Source: a virus
Reading direction: 5' to 3' (one strand)
Virus record (IMG/VR): IMGVR_UViG_3300042691_046704
Location: 1-20,309 of that record
Length of the DNA: 20,309 nucleotides
Shown here: in pieces, positions 1 to 7,586 of the stretch
Numbering within the stretch: position 1 is the stretch's first letter
Layout of the letters: each line of letters starts with the position of its first letter
The notes under the pieces: model-generated
What the model saw: only the letters and a program-made list of their open reading frames with translations
Database searches by the model: none
Told to the model about the DNA's origin: nothing
Position numbers and translations under genes: made by a program

Positions 1-2
1 AT

Positions 3-227
3 GTTTATTATTCGAACAGCTTCAACTCCCTCGCTCGGTGGCAGTCCGAGGGAAGGACGTGGCGCGATGGCACGACAGGCTCGGTGGTTTATATTGACCT
101 TGTGGCGAAAGGCTCTCCGGACTCGAGGATTTTGCAGAACCTGAAAGACAAAAAGTCAATTTCCGACCTTGCGTTGGATGAATACCGCAAGCTGATCGCG
201 ATGGAGGACAACGATGAAATTTTCTAA
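3..227 (+). CDS. C-terminal fragment of an unknown phage protein
   Basis: An open frame enters from the left edge and ends with TAA at 225-227, giving 74 residues of a C-terminus. The visible protein is polar, with a beta-type stretch (GSVVYIDLVAKGSPDS) followed by a probable helix (SISDLALDEYRKLIAMEDNDEIF) and an acidic end. I do not recognise a family. The next gene starts at 214, inside the last codons of this one (14-base overlap), so the two are probably co-transcribed and translationally coupled. Because the start lies outside the window, the real length and domain content cannot be judged. The tight overlap and the continuous frame are the only support for coding. Confidence 0.7.
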   Translation, partial: VYYSNSFNSLARWQSEGRTWRDGTTGSVVYIDLVAKGSPDSRILQNLKDKKSISDLALDEYRKLIAMEDNDEIF

Positions 228-483
228 AAGAGAAAAAATTATGCTAGATTTTATGATGGCGCAACCTATGAGAGAATTCACGCTCGATGACCTGACAGAA
301 TATGTCACCAAACGAATGAACAAAGAACCAAAGAATTTTCGACAATCTTTGCTTGTTTCAATTCACAAACTGAAAAGCAAACTGTCGGTTTACGGAATCG
401 ATCTGGTGAATGTTTCACCACTCGGTCGTGGGAACAGAGCGACTTATGAAATAAGTGCTCGAATTGCCACGTTGGTATATTAA
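214..483 (+). CDS. Small winged-helix-like protein, putative phage regulator
   Basis: The product has 89 residues. The start is supported by GGAGG at 203-207, six bases upstream. The N-terminal half reads as two or three short helices. The centre (SLLVSIHKLKSKL, about 45-57) looks like a recognition helix, and it is followed by a likely beta-hairpin wing (GIDLVNVSPLGRGNRATYEI, about 61-80). That layout resembles a winged-helix DNA-binding fold, but the call is pattern-based and no specific family is recognised. The gene overlaps the preceding frame by 14 bases and is followed 22 bases later by another rightward gene. The set may belong to an early or regulatory operon facing the late virion genes. 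It could equally be a small protein-protein interaction module. Confidence 0.65.
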   Translation: MKFSKREKIMLDFMMAQPMREFTLDDLTEYVTKRMNKEPKNFRQSLLVSIHKLKSKLSVYGIDLVNVSPLGRGNRATYEISARIATLVY

Positions 484-493
484 CTCAAAAAAC

Positions 494-499
494 AGAGGA
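494..499 (+). promoter_or_regulatory. Shine-Dalgarno site deciding the start of the 215-residue gene
   Basis: AGAGGA lies six bases before the ATG at 506. An in-frame upstream ATG at 455 sits inside the preceding gene and has no such site, so 506 is preferred as the start. Confidence 0.65.
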
Positions 500-505
500 A
501 CTAAA

Positions 506-1153
506 ATGGAAAATTTATCAACACTTGCGAAAACGAAACAATGGGTAAACTCACTTCCGATCGGCTCGAGCATGAACCTTCATACTCTCATCGCTCAATT
601 CCCCAATGATTCGGAGGGGAATCTTTCCGCCGCTCTTTCACATTTGAAAACGGAGGGCTGTTTACTTTTGAACCCAGTCAAAATTTTGTCGTCAAAATTT
701 CCGAACGCCTCGCAAAGCTGGGTTCATAACTACACCCTGATCTCTTTTCCGGATCAAATCAACGTCCGGAAAAAGCCAGCCGTCAAGTCGGAGCCAGAGC
801 CTGTGAAATCTCAAAAACAGTTCCGGAAAGCATACGCTTGCAACCCGAGCGACAGGTTCGATCTCCCGAAACTGCATTCCCTTGCGGATGACACAGTTTA
901 CCTCTGCGATGCACCTGTCAGGGATTGGATGAGCGTTGAAGAGCGCAAAATTCGTTATGAGTGGCAGATGGTGAAAAGGCTGAAAGATTTTGATCCAGAA
1001 ACAGACATCATTGTTGTTTTTGGGGATACGATCGTTTTCGGGATGACGCTTTTCTACCTCGGGGAATTTTACGAAAAAATCAACGTCGCTCGTTGGTCAA
1101 GCAAGGCAAATGATTATATCATTCACGCGCTCGACCAATCGTTTTTTGAATAA
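506..1153 (+). CDS. Unknown 215-residue phage protein
   Basis: The start is ATG 506 (ribosome site at 494-499), giving 215 residues. Residues 1-60 look helical and end in SAALSHLKTEGCLLL followed by a hairpin, which suggests a small winged-helix-like N-terminus. Residues about 85-120 form a polar, Lys/Pro-rich linker. The C-terminal part contains DTVYLCDAPVRDWMSVEERK, then DPETDIIVVFGDTIVFGMTL (hydrophobic, apparently a buried strand and helix) and INVARWSSKANDYIIHALDQ. I do not recognise a family or catalytic motif. It is the last gene of the rightward set, 22 bases after the 89-residue gene, and ends just before the convergent terminator. Two consecutive small genes with DNA-binding-like N-termini suggest a regulatory or host-takeover role, but this is inference. 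Confidence 0.75.
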   Translation: MENLSTLAKTKQWVNSLPIGSSMNLHTLIAQFPNDSEGNLSAALSHLKTEGCLLLNPVKILSSKFPNASQSWVHNYTLISFPDQINVRKKPAVKSEPEPVKSQKQFRKAYACNPSDRFDLPKLHSLADDTVYLCDAPVRDWMSVEERKIRYEWQMVKRLKDFDPETDIIVVFGDTIVFGMTLFYLGEFYEKINVARWSSKANDYIIHALDQSFFE

Positions 1154-1155
1154 AT

Positions 1156-1191
1156 AAAAAAGGGCCGGAGAACTTGCGCTCGATCCGGCCC
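1156..1191 (-). terminator. Rho-independent terminator of the leftward late operon
   Basis: An 8-bp perfect stem, GGGCCGGA (1162-1169) paired with TCCGGCCC (1184-1191), has a 14-base loop. On the minus strand it is followed by six T residues (complement of 1156-1161). There is no T run on the plus-strand side. It therefore fits as a one-directional terminator for transcription from the right, placed directly after the stop codon of the last leftward gene and two bases past the stop of the convergent rightward gene. Confidence 0.85.
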
Positions 1192-1196
1192 AGTTA

Positions 1197-1388
1197 TCAG
1201 GCTTCCGTGGGAGGTTCGGGAGCCTGATTTTCCTGTTTCAATGCAGCTTTTTCGACTTGAGGTGTTGCCTGTTTCCGAATTTCTGTCACCAAATCAGCAA
1301 CGTCTGCATAAGCTCCCCTTGCGAGGTGCGCAAGAACGTTGTTCACTTGCCCAACGGTCAATTTCAAATCAATCTCAACTTTATCCAT
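1197..1388 (-). CDS. Small conserved-looking phage protein (63 residues), function unknown
   Basis: The ATG at 1388 is preceded by GAGGGG, seven bases before it, and the gene ends eight bases before the terminator hairpin. The first 45 residues read as a compact helical unit: LTVGQVNNVLAHLARGAYADVADLVTEIRKQA. The tail is polar and Pro/Glu-rich (NQAPEPPTEA). Small proteins of the type 'LTV-Q-NxVLxxLxxxPYxxVxxLVxxIxxQ' are familiar to me as hypothetical proteins of phages, with no assigned function. There is no signal peptide or membrane segment. It is the promoter-distal gene of the late block, nine bases after the 822-residue virion-protein gene, so a virion-associated or assembly role is possible but unproven. 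Confidence 0.8.
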   Translation of the reverse strand: MDKVEIDLKLTVGQVNNVLAHLARGAYADVADLVTEIRKQATPQVEKAALKQENQAPEPPTEA

Positions 1389-1397
1389 GATATCCCC

Positions 1398-3866
1398 TCA
1401 GATATGTTTATTGGCGACAGCCAATGCTTTTGCCACAGTCGCATCGTCAAGGTTCAACAATGACGATGTGTCCTGACTTTGCTCGTTTTTTATTTTGTTG
1501 GCAAGGGCAATCAACGAAGCCGCATTTTTCATTGGGTCTTTCGCTGTGCGTCCGCCAGTCGCGCGATTAATCCGACCGCCTGAAGCCTGTCCTTCTTCTG
1601 GTGCGCCTTCGTTTACCTGACGAATGATCGGTTGCATTTTGAACATTGCACTCATGAGCGCAGCAAACGTTGGATCTTTGTCGACGAGCTGAGAAACTCG
1701 CTTGGCATTGTTTGGATCGAGCAACAATGGCGCAATTTCAGTCGCAATCCGGCGAGCTTGGGTTGCATCCAAAGCACCTTTTATTGCACCAAGCCCTGCT
1801 CCTGTTGCGAGCGTGCCGCCATAGTTTTGCAGCGAAGAGACAAACTGAGATGACATAAGTGCGCTTGTTATCGCATCATAAGCTGGAGCCAGCACGGAAA
1901 GCGCAGCTCCAAATCCTGCCCCTTGTCCCATCCTTGCGCCCATTCCAGTCGGAGGAACTCTTGGAATAGGAGGAGCCAACGCTCGGAAATTTTCCGAAAG
2001 AATTTTCCCACGGAAATCGTCAAACGCATCTTTGCCCAAAATTTGCCGAGCGGTTTGGGTAAAATTTGTTTCGCCGATAAAATTTGTTGCAATTTTTTTC
2101 AGCCCACTAGGTTGGCCGAGCTGTTCGATGATCCCGCCCATGTAGGAATGTCTCAAAAGAGACTTTTGTTCATCCGAAGCATTTGCAAAACTTCTGATCA
2201 AATCCGCATCGGTGTCTTTCGGCATATTTCCTGCGCGACGACCCAAATCGTATCCGGCATCGTGAGCAGTTTGATAGCCTAAATTTTCAGCGAATGTGTT
2301 TTTGGCAAGTTTATATTCAGGAACCGAATTTTCAAGGTGCGCCGTCAAATCTTTACGCGCAAAATCAATCGACTGTCCTGCGCCATAATCCGTCTTGTAT
2401 GCGTCCCGACCCATTTCATACATGCGTTTTTTAACAAGGTCATAAAAAGCAAGGTTACCGTTGGTCAAAGGAACGCCGCTCGACCCTGTCCCAGCAACCA
2501 ATCGCTGTTCCCCAGTGAAAGGGTCCTTAACGATTGTCGGTGGGACCGGAGACATTTCTGCGCTTGGAGGAATTACATCTTTGTCTTTGTAACCGAAACG
2601 ATTTTTTGTATCTTCAAGATTTTTCGCAACATCGTCGACTGCGTTTTGAAAAACTTTGCTTTCGGCAAGCTGAGGCGGAATAACAATTGCATTCGCATTT
2701 GGGTTCGTCATTGCCGCTCCGTAAAGCTCGTCGGCCTGAGCTTTCCATGCGGCAGCGTTCGAGGCTGCCAAATCCGAAACAGACTCTTTCCGACCGCTCA
2801 AACGTTGCGCTGTTTCAATCGCTCGTTTTCTGGCAGGACCAGCATATGAAGGAGTCGCTGCTTCATAAACATCAACAGCCTCTCTTGCAGAGGGGCTTGC
2901 TCCTGCTGCCTCCCCAAGCAAACGACGAGTCGAAACTCCTCCGATATCAACTCCAGCGATTGGTGTCCCCAACCGCATTGCTTCTTCAACTTCTTCAGAA
3001 GTCATCGCCGTTTTTGCATCGGCGCGATTTGCGGCAGCTTCTGGATCAGCCTCTCGCCTTGCACGATCTTTTGCGACGGCGGAAGCAACTTCTTCTTCTG
3101 CTTTCATTCCTGGAGCAAGAATATTCCCAACTTTTGGTCCGGCATACATTCCGCCAATTTCAAATGCTGGTTGAATATAATCTTTGTATTGACCAAGCAT
3201 CGAATCTGGTTCGACATTTTCTGCTATTTCTTGACCAAGGAAGCTCGATCCGCCAACTCCGATCGCTCTGCCAATATTTTTCAACACCCCTCCGCCGCCA
3301 ATTAAACTTGCCCCGACTTCCGCAGGGCGATTAACTTTTTGACCCAACTCAGTTTGCGGTTTATATTCAGTGAATGGAGCAATTTTCCCCAGATAACCTT
3401 TCAATGTTTCGGAAGTCGGAAACATAGAACTGATCCCGTAAGAAGGAGGCAATTTTTCTTTCGCAGAAGCCAGACGTTCATCCGCTTCTTGACCCATTCT
3501 CGCACGACCAATGTCAACTTCCCTGCCATCAGTTTGGCCCGTCGAGCCGTATTGATTTTGTTTCATTTTATCGATCATCATTTTATTATATTGGTCTTTC
3601 ATTAAACCAATATCTCCTGCCAGTCCAGGAGTCGATGTCAATGCGCCTTGAGCCCCACGAGCCGCGATTGTTTTCCCAACATCTTTCATTATGTCTTCGG
3701 TCGAAGGCTCGGCCATGGGTGGGCCTTGAAATTCTTTCCCTGTGTTGTAGGTTTCTCCGTACGGAATTGTAAAACCTTTTGTTTTATCCAAAAGCTCGCT
3801 TGCATTTGCTGCAGTCGCAAGACCTTTTGGCTCAACAGGCTTTGGAAGAAAAAATTCACCAGCCAT
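1398..3866 (-). CDS. Putative internal virion / ejection protein (822 residues)
   Basis: The chosen start is ATG 3866, seven bases after GAGGAG. An in-frame ATG at 3881 lies within the end of the upstream gene and lacks a ribosome site. The protein is rich in Ala, Gly and charged residues, and is mostly helical. Gly/Ala-rich, mildly hydrophobic stretches lie near 178-205 (GASLIGGGGVLKNIGRAIGV) and 640-700 (GAGFGAALSVLAPAYDAI and following), a pattern compatible with membrane interaction. Two GGR motifs at about 763-773 precede a C-terminal helix pair ending LLNLDDATVAKALAVANKHI. I recall that ending from large virion or transglycosylase-like proteins of phages of Alphaproteobacteria. By size, composition and position after the transglycosylase gene it resembles the podoviral ejection proteins (the T7 gp15/gp16 class) functionally. 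No enzymatic motif was found. Confidence 0.75.
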   Translation of the reverse strand: MAGEFFLPKPVEPKGLATAANASELLDKTKGFTIPYGETYNTGKEFQGPPMAEPSTEDIMKDVGKTIAARGAQGALTSTPGLAGDIGLMKDQYNKMMIDKMKQNQYGSTGQTDGREVDIGRARMGQEADERLASAKEKLPPSYGISSMFPTSETLKGYLGKIAPFTEYKPQTELGQKVNRPAEVGASLIGGGGVLKNIGRAIGVGGSSFLGQEIAENVEPDSMLGQYKDYIQPAFEIGGMYAGPKVGNILAPGMKAEEEVASAVAKDRARREADPEAAANRADAKTAMTSEEVEEAMRLGTPIAGVDIGGVSTRRLLGEAAGASPSAREAVDVYEAATPSYAGPARKRAIETAQRLSGRKESVSDLAASNAAAWKAQADELYGAAMTNPNANAIVIPPQLAESKVFQNAVDDVAKNLEDTKNRFGYKDKDVIPPSAEMSPVPPTIVKDPFTGEQRLVAGTGSSGVPLTNGNLAFYDLVKKRMYEMGRDAYKTDYGAGQSIDFARKDLTAHLENSVPEYKLAKNTFAENLGYQTAHDAGYDLGRRAGNMPKDTDADLIRSFANASDEQKSLLRHSYMGGIIEQLGQPSGLKKIATNFIGETNFTQTARQILGKDAFDDFRGKILSENFRALAPPIPRVPPTGMGARMGQGAGFGAALSVLAPAYDAITSALMSSQFVSSLQNYGGTLATGAGLGAIKGALDATQARRIATEIAPLLLDPNNAKRVSQLVDKDPTFAALMSAMFKMQPIIRQVNEGAPEEGQASGGRINRATGGRTAKDPMKNAASLIALANKIKNEQSQDTSSLLNLDDATVAKALAVANKHI

Positions 3867-3873
3867 AATTCCG

Positions 3874-3879
3874 CTCCTC
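3874..3879 (-). promoter_or_regulatory. Shine-Dalgarno site fixing the start of the 822-residue gene
   Basis: GAGGAG on the minus strand overlaps the TGA stop (3880-3878) of the upstream 1235-residue gene and lies seven bases before ATG 3866. It excludes the earlier in-frame ATG at 3881 as the likely start. Stop codon inside the ribosome site implies coupled translation. Confidence 0.7.
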
Positions 3880-6800
3880 AATATTGTTCAAGCATCGGGA
3901 AATAACGGACAACATTTTTCCCAAATGCGCCTGCGAGTTGATCTCTGAATTTAATTCGAGATTCAGGAGTCGGGAAAAATTTTGGATCGTTTCCGTGTTT
4001 ATATATGAACCGCATCCAAGTCATTGGCTGTCCTGTTTCATCCAACATCTGTGTGCCATTGTCATGCGAAGGCTGTGCCATAAACAGTTTTTTCAACGCT
4101 TGTTGGTCCTGAGCATAAATGCCGCCGTATTTTCCATTGAACCATTTTTTAAAATCTTTCCCTGAATAGGCTTCAAGATTTTGCGCAGCAAAATTTGGGG
4201 CAATTCTAGCGACTTCTTTTTGCCATTCCGAGGCAGCATCTCGCATATCCCTATTCATCATCATATTGGTGAGAACTTTGGAAATGTTTGTCCCTGCGCC
4301 ATCTCTTGTGGTGTTTTCATTCGGGAACATTCCTTCGAATTGTTGGAGTGCGCCAAGAGCCGTTTGGTTGTTAGTTTTTGTAGCTTCTGCGACCAACATT
4401 CCAAACGCTTTTTTGATTGCTTCTTCATTCCCAAGAACTGCTGGATCAAATGGAGTTTTCAAACCAACTCGGCCAGCGATGTCTTGAATTGCGCTGGCGG
4501 CGGCTTTAAACCCAGGAGCAAGAGATCCTGGAGCATACAAACCTTTTTCCGGACGGACGGAAAGTTCTCCAGCAAAATCGAGGATGCTTGGAATAGAAGT
4601 TGCAGCAGCTGCTCCGGATGCGTTCACGTCATCGAACATCTGTTTCGAAACGATTTCATTCGCCTCTTTTATGTTTAATGCGCCGCCACTGAGGTCACGC
4701 CTTGCGGCCTGTTCGATCAATTTTTTATCATTGTCATCGAGCGCAATTGTTGGACTTTCGGAAGGTGCGACTGTTGGAGTTTCTGTCGGAGGTTCTGCCC
4801 CCGCCACACCTGCTTTTTTCGAAACCTCCTCCGTCGGAGCACCTTCCGTTGAAGCACCATCCGTCGGAGTTTCTGCTCCGCCCAAACCTGTTGTTCCTAA
4901 ACTCGGGCCTCCAAGTCCATCGCCTCTTCCTGGACCAACGACACCTTCTGGTTTGTCGGTCGGCAATTGAACTGTAGAAGTTGCTCTTCCGCGAGCGTCG
5001 ACTTTTAATGTTCCGTTATTGATAGCTTCACGAGCTTTTCCTTCTGGCAAGTATCCATAAGTTCCATCAGGATTAATCGCAATAATAAACGTTTCCCTGT
5101 TCGCTGTGACCACCATCGCATTTCTAACGATGTTTTGATATTGCGCTTCGGTGGAGGCTTCTTGTCCTTCGTTCAGGGCTTTTTGGCCTTCAGTCTCTGC
5201 GAGCTTGCCTGCAATCTCAGGCTGCTGTTGGTTCAGCTGAGTGTAAGCCGCTGTTCCGCCAACCAATCCTTCGCCGAGGGCTGGCAAGAAAAATGGGCTT
5301 CTCGAAGACAACATTGAACCAAGTCCAGCCAAAGCCGGAACCCAAAGGTTTTCGGACGTTGGGAAATCGTCTCCAAGTAATCCTTTTGCTGCTTTTCCAA
5401 TCGGTCCGACCATCTGCGACTCATCGGTGTAGGCTCCCGATTTTGTCGTGTAATCATGGGGACGCTTCAACACACCTTGTGGCTGCCCGAGGCCTTTTTC
5501 TTGTTCCTTCCCAGGATAAGTGAATGCAGCATCCGTTGATTTTTCAGCAGGAAGATTTTCTTCGCCCATAAGTTTCCGAGCAACTGTCCAAGGTTTCCAG
5601 CCATTTTTAGCAGCGTAATCGTTCGACCAATCAATCGAAGCGCGAACAACGTCTGGGTTTTTTCGAACTTCTGGGTCTCTCAAATCAAAACCTGTTTGCT
5701 TGGTAAACTCATCTCCAAGCCCAGGATTTGAAAATTGTTTAGATGTATCTCCGTAATGCAATTGCGCAATACCAAAAGAAGATTTGTCATCGCCTTCCGC
5801 CAACGGATTAAAACCACTTTCGCCCTGATAAACTTTTGCCGCAAATTGTGGGTCTTTGTGACCTGCGCGTTTGGCAGACTCGATCGCGTAGTTTTTCCAA
5901 TATTCAGGACTCGATTCATCAACCGCGCCATCTGTCGCATAACCCGCACGACCGCCGTTCTTCATGAACCCAGAAGCGAGCTTCGCCATATCCATGATGG
6001 CTTTCATTGTCGGGTCTTGCATTGCTCCAGGAAGATGCTTTTGCTCAGGCATTTTGAATTTGGACGATTCATCCGGAATGTCGAGCTTTTTCGGATCCTC
6101 ATCCATGTCGTAAGGCATCCCTCCCGAAGCATACCCAACGAGTCCGCCACGAGCATTTGGCCGCGAAGCGCCATCCGTGGATTCGGTGTCTGGATCTTTC
6201 ATTTTCTCCGAAATAAAATCGAGCATTTTTCTGCCGAGGCCGCTCTCGCCAGTTTTCTCGTTTGTCGAGAACATTTTCGCAATGGTTTCGCCAGTGTTCG
6301 CCGCATTCATCGCTTGCGACATTCCGCTTTCCAATGGCGCAGGAGGAGGGGAGGAGACCATGAGCCTTCCGACAGGCAGGTTTGCTTCCGGAACACGACC
6401 GTGCTTCCCCATGCCTCCGGAAAGCCCTCTGGCAGTCGGAACATGGCTGCGTTCTCCGCCGTCGAAGAACCCTTGCTGACGAGCGATGATGTTTTGAATG
6501 GAGTATGGGTCGTAAGGATCGTAAGCTCCGCCACCTGCGGCGAACCCTTCGCCCATGCTCTGCAGCCCGACCGCTCCGCCCTCGGAAGCCATGCCGCCAT
6601 CCTCGAAGTGCCCACGCTTGGCAGCGTGTTTTGTTGCGGCATCGTAGTCAACAGTTTTGTATCCGCCCGACAAACCGACAGCTTCGGGGTGATGCTTCTC
6701 GACGTTCTGAGCCGAGAGGCCGATTTGCTTCGGGCCGTCCTCGCCTTTGTAACGGAACTTGATGATGTCCTGACCGTCGAACGTTTTGCCGATCTTTTCA

Positions 6801-7585
6801 ATGTCATCCTTGAGCCGCTCATCCGAGAAAAACGGCATTGGCTGAGTCGTGGTTGTGCTCGAGCCGGACAACGCGCCTGTGCCCATTGCGATGTTCGCAA
6901 GGAACTGAGCGACTTGATATGGGTATGCCTGTTCCTGCAGGAACTGGTTGTATAGAGCGGTCTTTCCAGCCTGTTCAGTTTGCTGGCCGAGAGTTCCTGC
7001 GCCGATCTGCGCCTGAGCTCCCTGCAGCCCCGCCTGTTGGGCAGCGAGGGCCGTCTGGCCACGTTGGCCGAGGCCTGTCATATAATTCTGCGCAGCGTTC
7101 TGGAACCCTTGCGATTGCATGCCGCCGATCGTCTGACCGAGAGCAAGGTTCTGTTGGTTCATGAGGTTGCCCAAACCAATGTTCGCTCGGTCGCCACCGA
7201 ACGCACCTTGGCCAATGGCCGAACCCTTCATTTGCGCTTGCTGTTGACCAGCAACATTTTGCATTTGAGCAGTGGTCGCGCCAACAGCACTTTGAAGGTA
7301 GGGATTCATGTAGCCCTGAACGCCCTGAGAAAAGCCCTCGGGAGTGTAGCCTTGCTGAACTTGGTTCAAGATAGGTTGCGCCGCATTGGCGTACTGGTTC
7401 ATCCCAGCCTGACCTGCCTTTTGCTGTTCATTCAACTGCGCAACAAAAGCATCCGGCGTTGTGCCGTATTGCTGAAAAGGTTTCGCGGCAACTTCTTCCG
7501 CACGAGTGTTCACGGCATTGTAACGCGCCATGACCTCGGGAGGGATCTTGGTCGTTGAACTCGTGGTTCCGGTTTTCCCGCCCAT
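3878..7585 (-). CDS. Large internal virion protein with S74 chaperone-like and lytic transglycosylase (SLT) domains
   Basis: The start is ATG 7585, one base after the upstream stop, with GGAG seven bases ahead; the product has 1235 residues. Residues about 30-250 are rich in Gln, Ala and Gly. Residues 254-320 match the S74 intramolecular-chaperone signature: SDERLKDDIEKIG, then KFRYKGEDG, then QIGLSAQNVEKHHPEAVGL. A Gly-rich disordered stretch follows (about 327-560) with GGM/GGL/GGR motifs. Residues about 560-680 form an SLT-type muramidase fold: the putative catalytic Glu is 589 in GESGFNP, followed by SSFGIAQLHYG. A Thr/Pro/Glu-rich linker spans about 875-949, then a helical C-terminal domain. 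The probable role is local peptidoglycan opening during DNA entry. Having S74 internally rather than at the C-terminus is unusual. Base composition rises sharply toward the N-terminal third of the gene. Confidence 0.85.
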   Translation of the reverse strand: MGGKTGTTSSTTKIPPEVMARYNAVNTRAEEVAAKPFQQYGTTPDAFVAQLNEQQKAGQAGMNQYANAAQPILNQVQQGYTPEGFSQGVQGYMNPYLQSAVGATTAQMQNVAGQQQAQMKGSAIGQGAFGGDRANIGLGNLMNQQNLALGQTIGGMQSQGFQNAAQNYMTGLGQRGQTALAAQQAGLQGAQAQIGAGTLGQQTEQAGKTALYNQFLQEQAYPYQVAQFLANIAMGTGALSGSSTTTTQPMPFFSDERLKDDIEKIGKTFDGQDIIKFRYKGEDGPKQIGLSAQNVEKHHPEAVGLSGGYKTVDYDAATKHAAKRGHFEDGGMASEGGAVGLQSMGEGFAAGGGAYDPYDPYSIQNIIARQQGFFDGGERSHVPTARGLSGGMGKHGRVPEANLPVGRLMVSSPPPAPLESGMSQAMNAANTGETIAKMFSTNEKTGESGLGRKMLDFISEKMKDPDTESTDGASRPNARGGLVGYASGGMPYDMDEDPKKLDIPDESSKFKMPEQKHLPGAMQDPTMKAIMDMAKLASGFMKNGGRAGYATDGAVDESSPEYWKNYAIESAKRAGHKDPQFAAKVYQGESGFNPLAEGDDKSSFGIAQLHYGDTSKQFSNPGLGDEFTKQTGFDLRDPEVRKNPDVVRASIDWSNDYAAKNGWKPWTVARKLMGEENLPAEKSTDAAFTYPGKEQEKGLGQPQGVLKRPHDYTTKSGAYTDESQMVGPIGKAAKGLLGDDFPTSENLWVPALAGLGSMLSSRSPFFLPALGEGLVGGTAAYTQLNQQQPEIAGKLAETEGQKALNEGQEASTEAQYQNIVRNAMVVTANRETFIIAINPDGTYGYLPEGKAREAINNGTLKVDARGRATSTVQLPTDKPEGVVGPGRGDGLGGPSLGTTGLGGAETPTDGASTEGAPTEEVSKKAGVAGAEPPTETPTVAPSESPTIALDDNDKKLIEQAARRDLSGGALNIKEANEIVSKQMFDDVNASGAAAATSIPSILDFAGELSVRPEKGLYAPGSLAPGFKAAASAIQDIAGRVGLKTPFDPAVLGNEEAIKKAFGMLVAEATKTNNQTALGALQQFEGMFPNENTTRDGAGTNISKVLTNMMMNRDMRDAASEWQKEVARIAPNFAAQNLEAYSGKDFKKWFNGKYGGIYAQDQQALKKLFMAQPSHDNGTQMLDETGQPMTWMRFIYKHGNDPKFFPTPESRIKFRDQLAGAFGKNVVRYFPMLEQY

Positions 7586-7586
7586 G

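Noticed and set aside
2687-3334. 215-residue and neighbouring (2337-2849, 3339-3605) rightward frames opposite the 822-residue gene
   Set aside because: Leu/Gln/Arg-rich low-complexity translations without ribosome sites; they mirror the Ala/Glu codons of the leftward gene.
5735-6955. 406-residue rightward open frame opposite the 1235-residue gene
   Set aside because: It is rich in Arg, Cys, His and Phe, with no recognisable domain, lies fully antisense to a gene with clear S74 and SLT motifs, and sits partly in the high-G+C stretch where long antisense frames arise by chance.
6307-7062. 251-residue leftward frame overlapping the large entry-protein gene in another phase
   Set aside because: Arg/Ser-rich translation expected from reading Gln/Ala/Gly codons out of phase; no domain and no independent start context.
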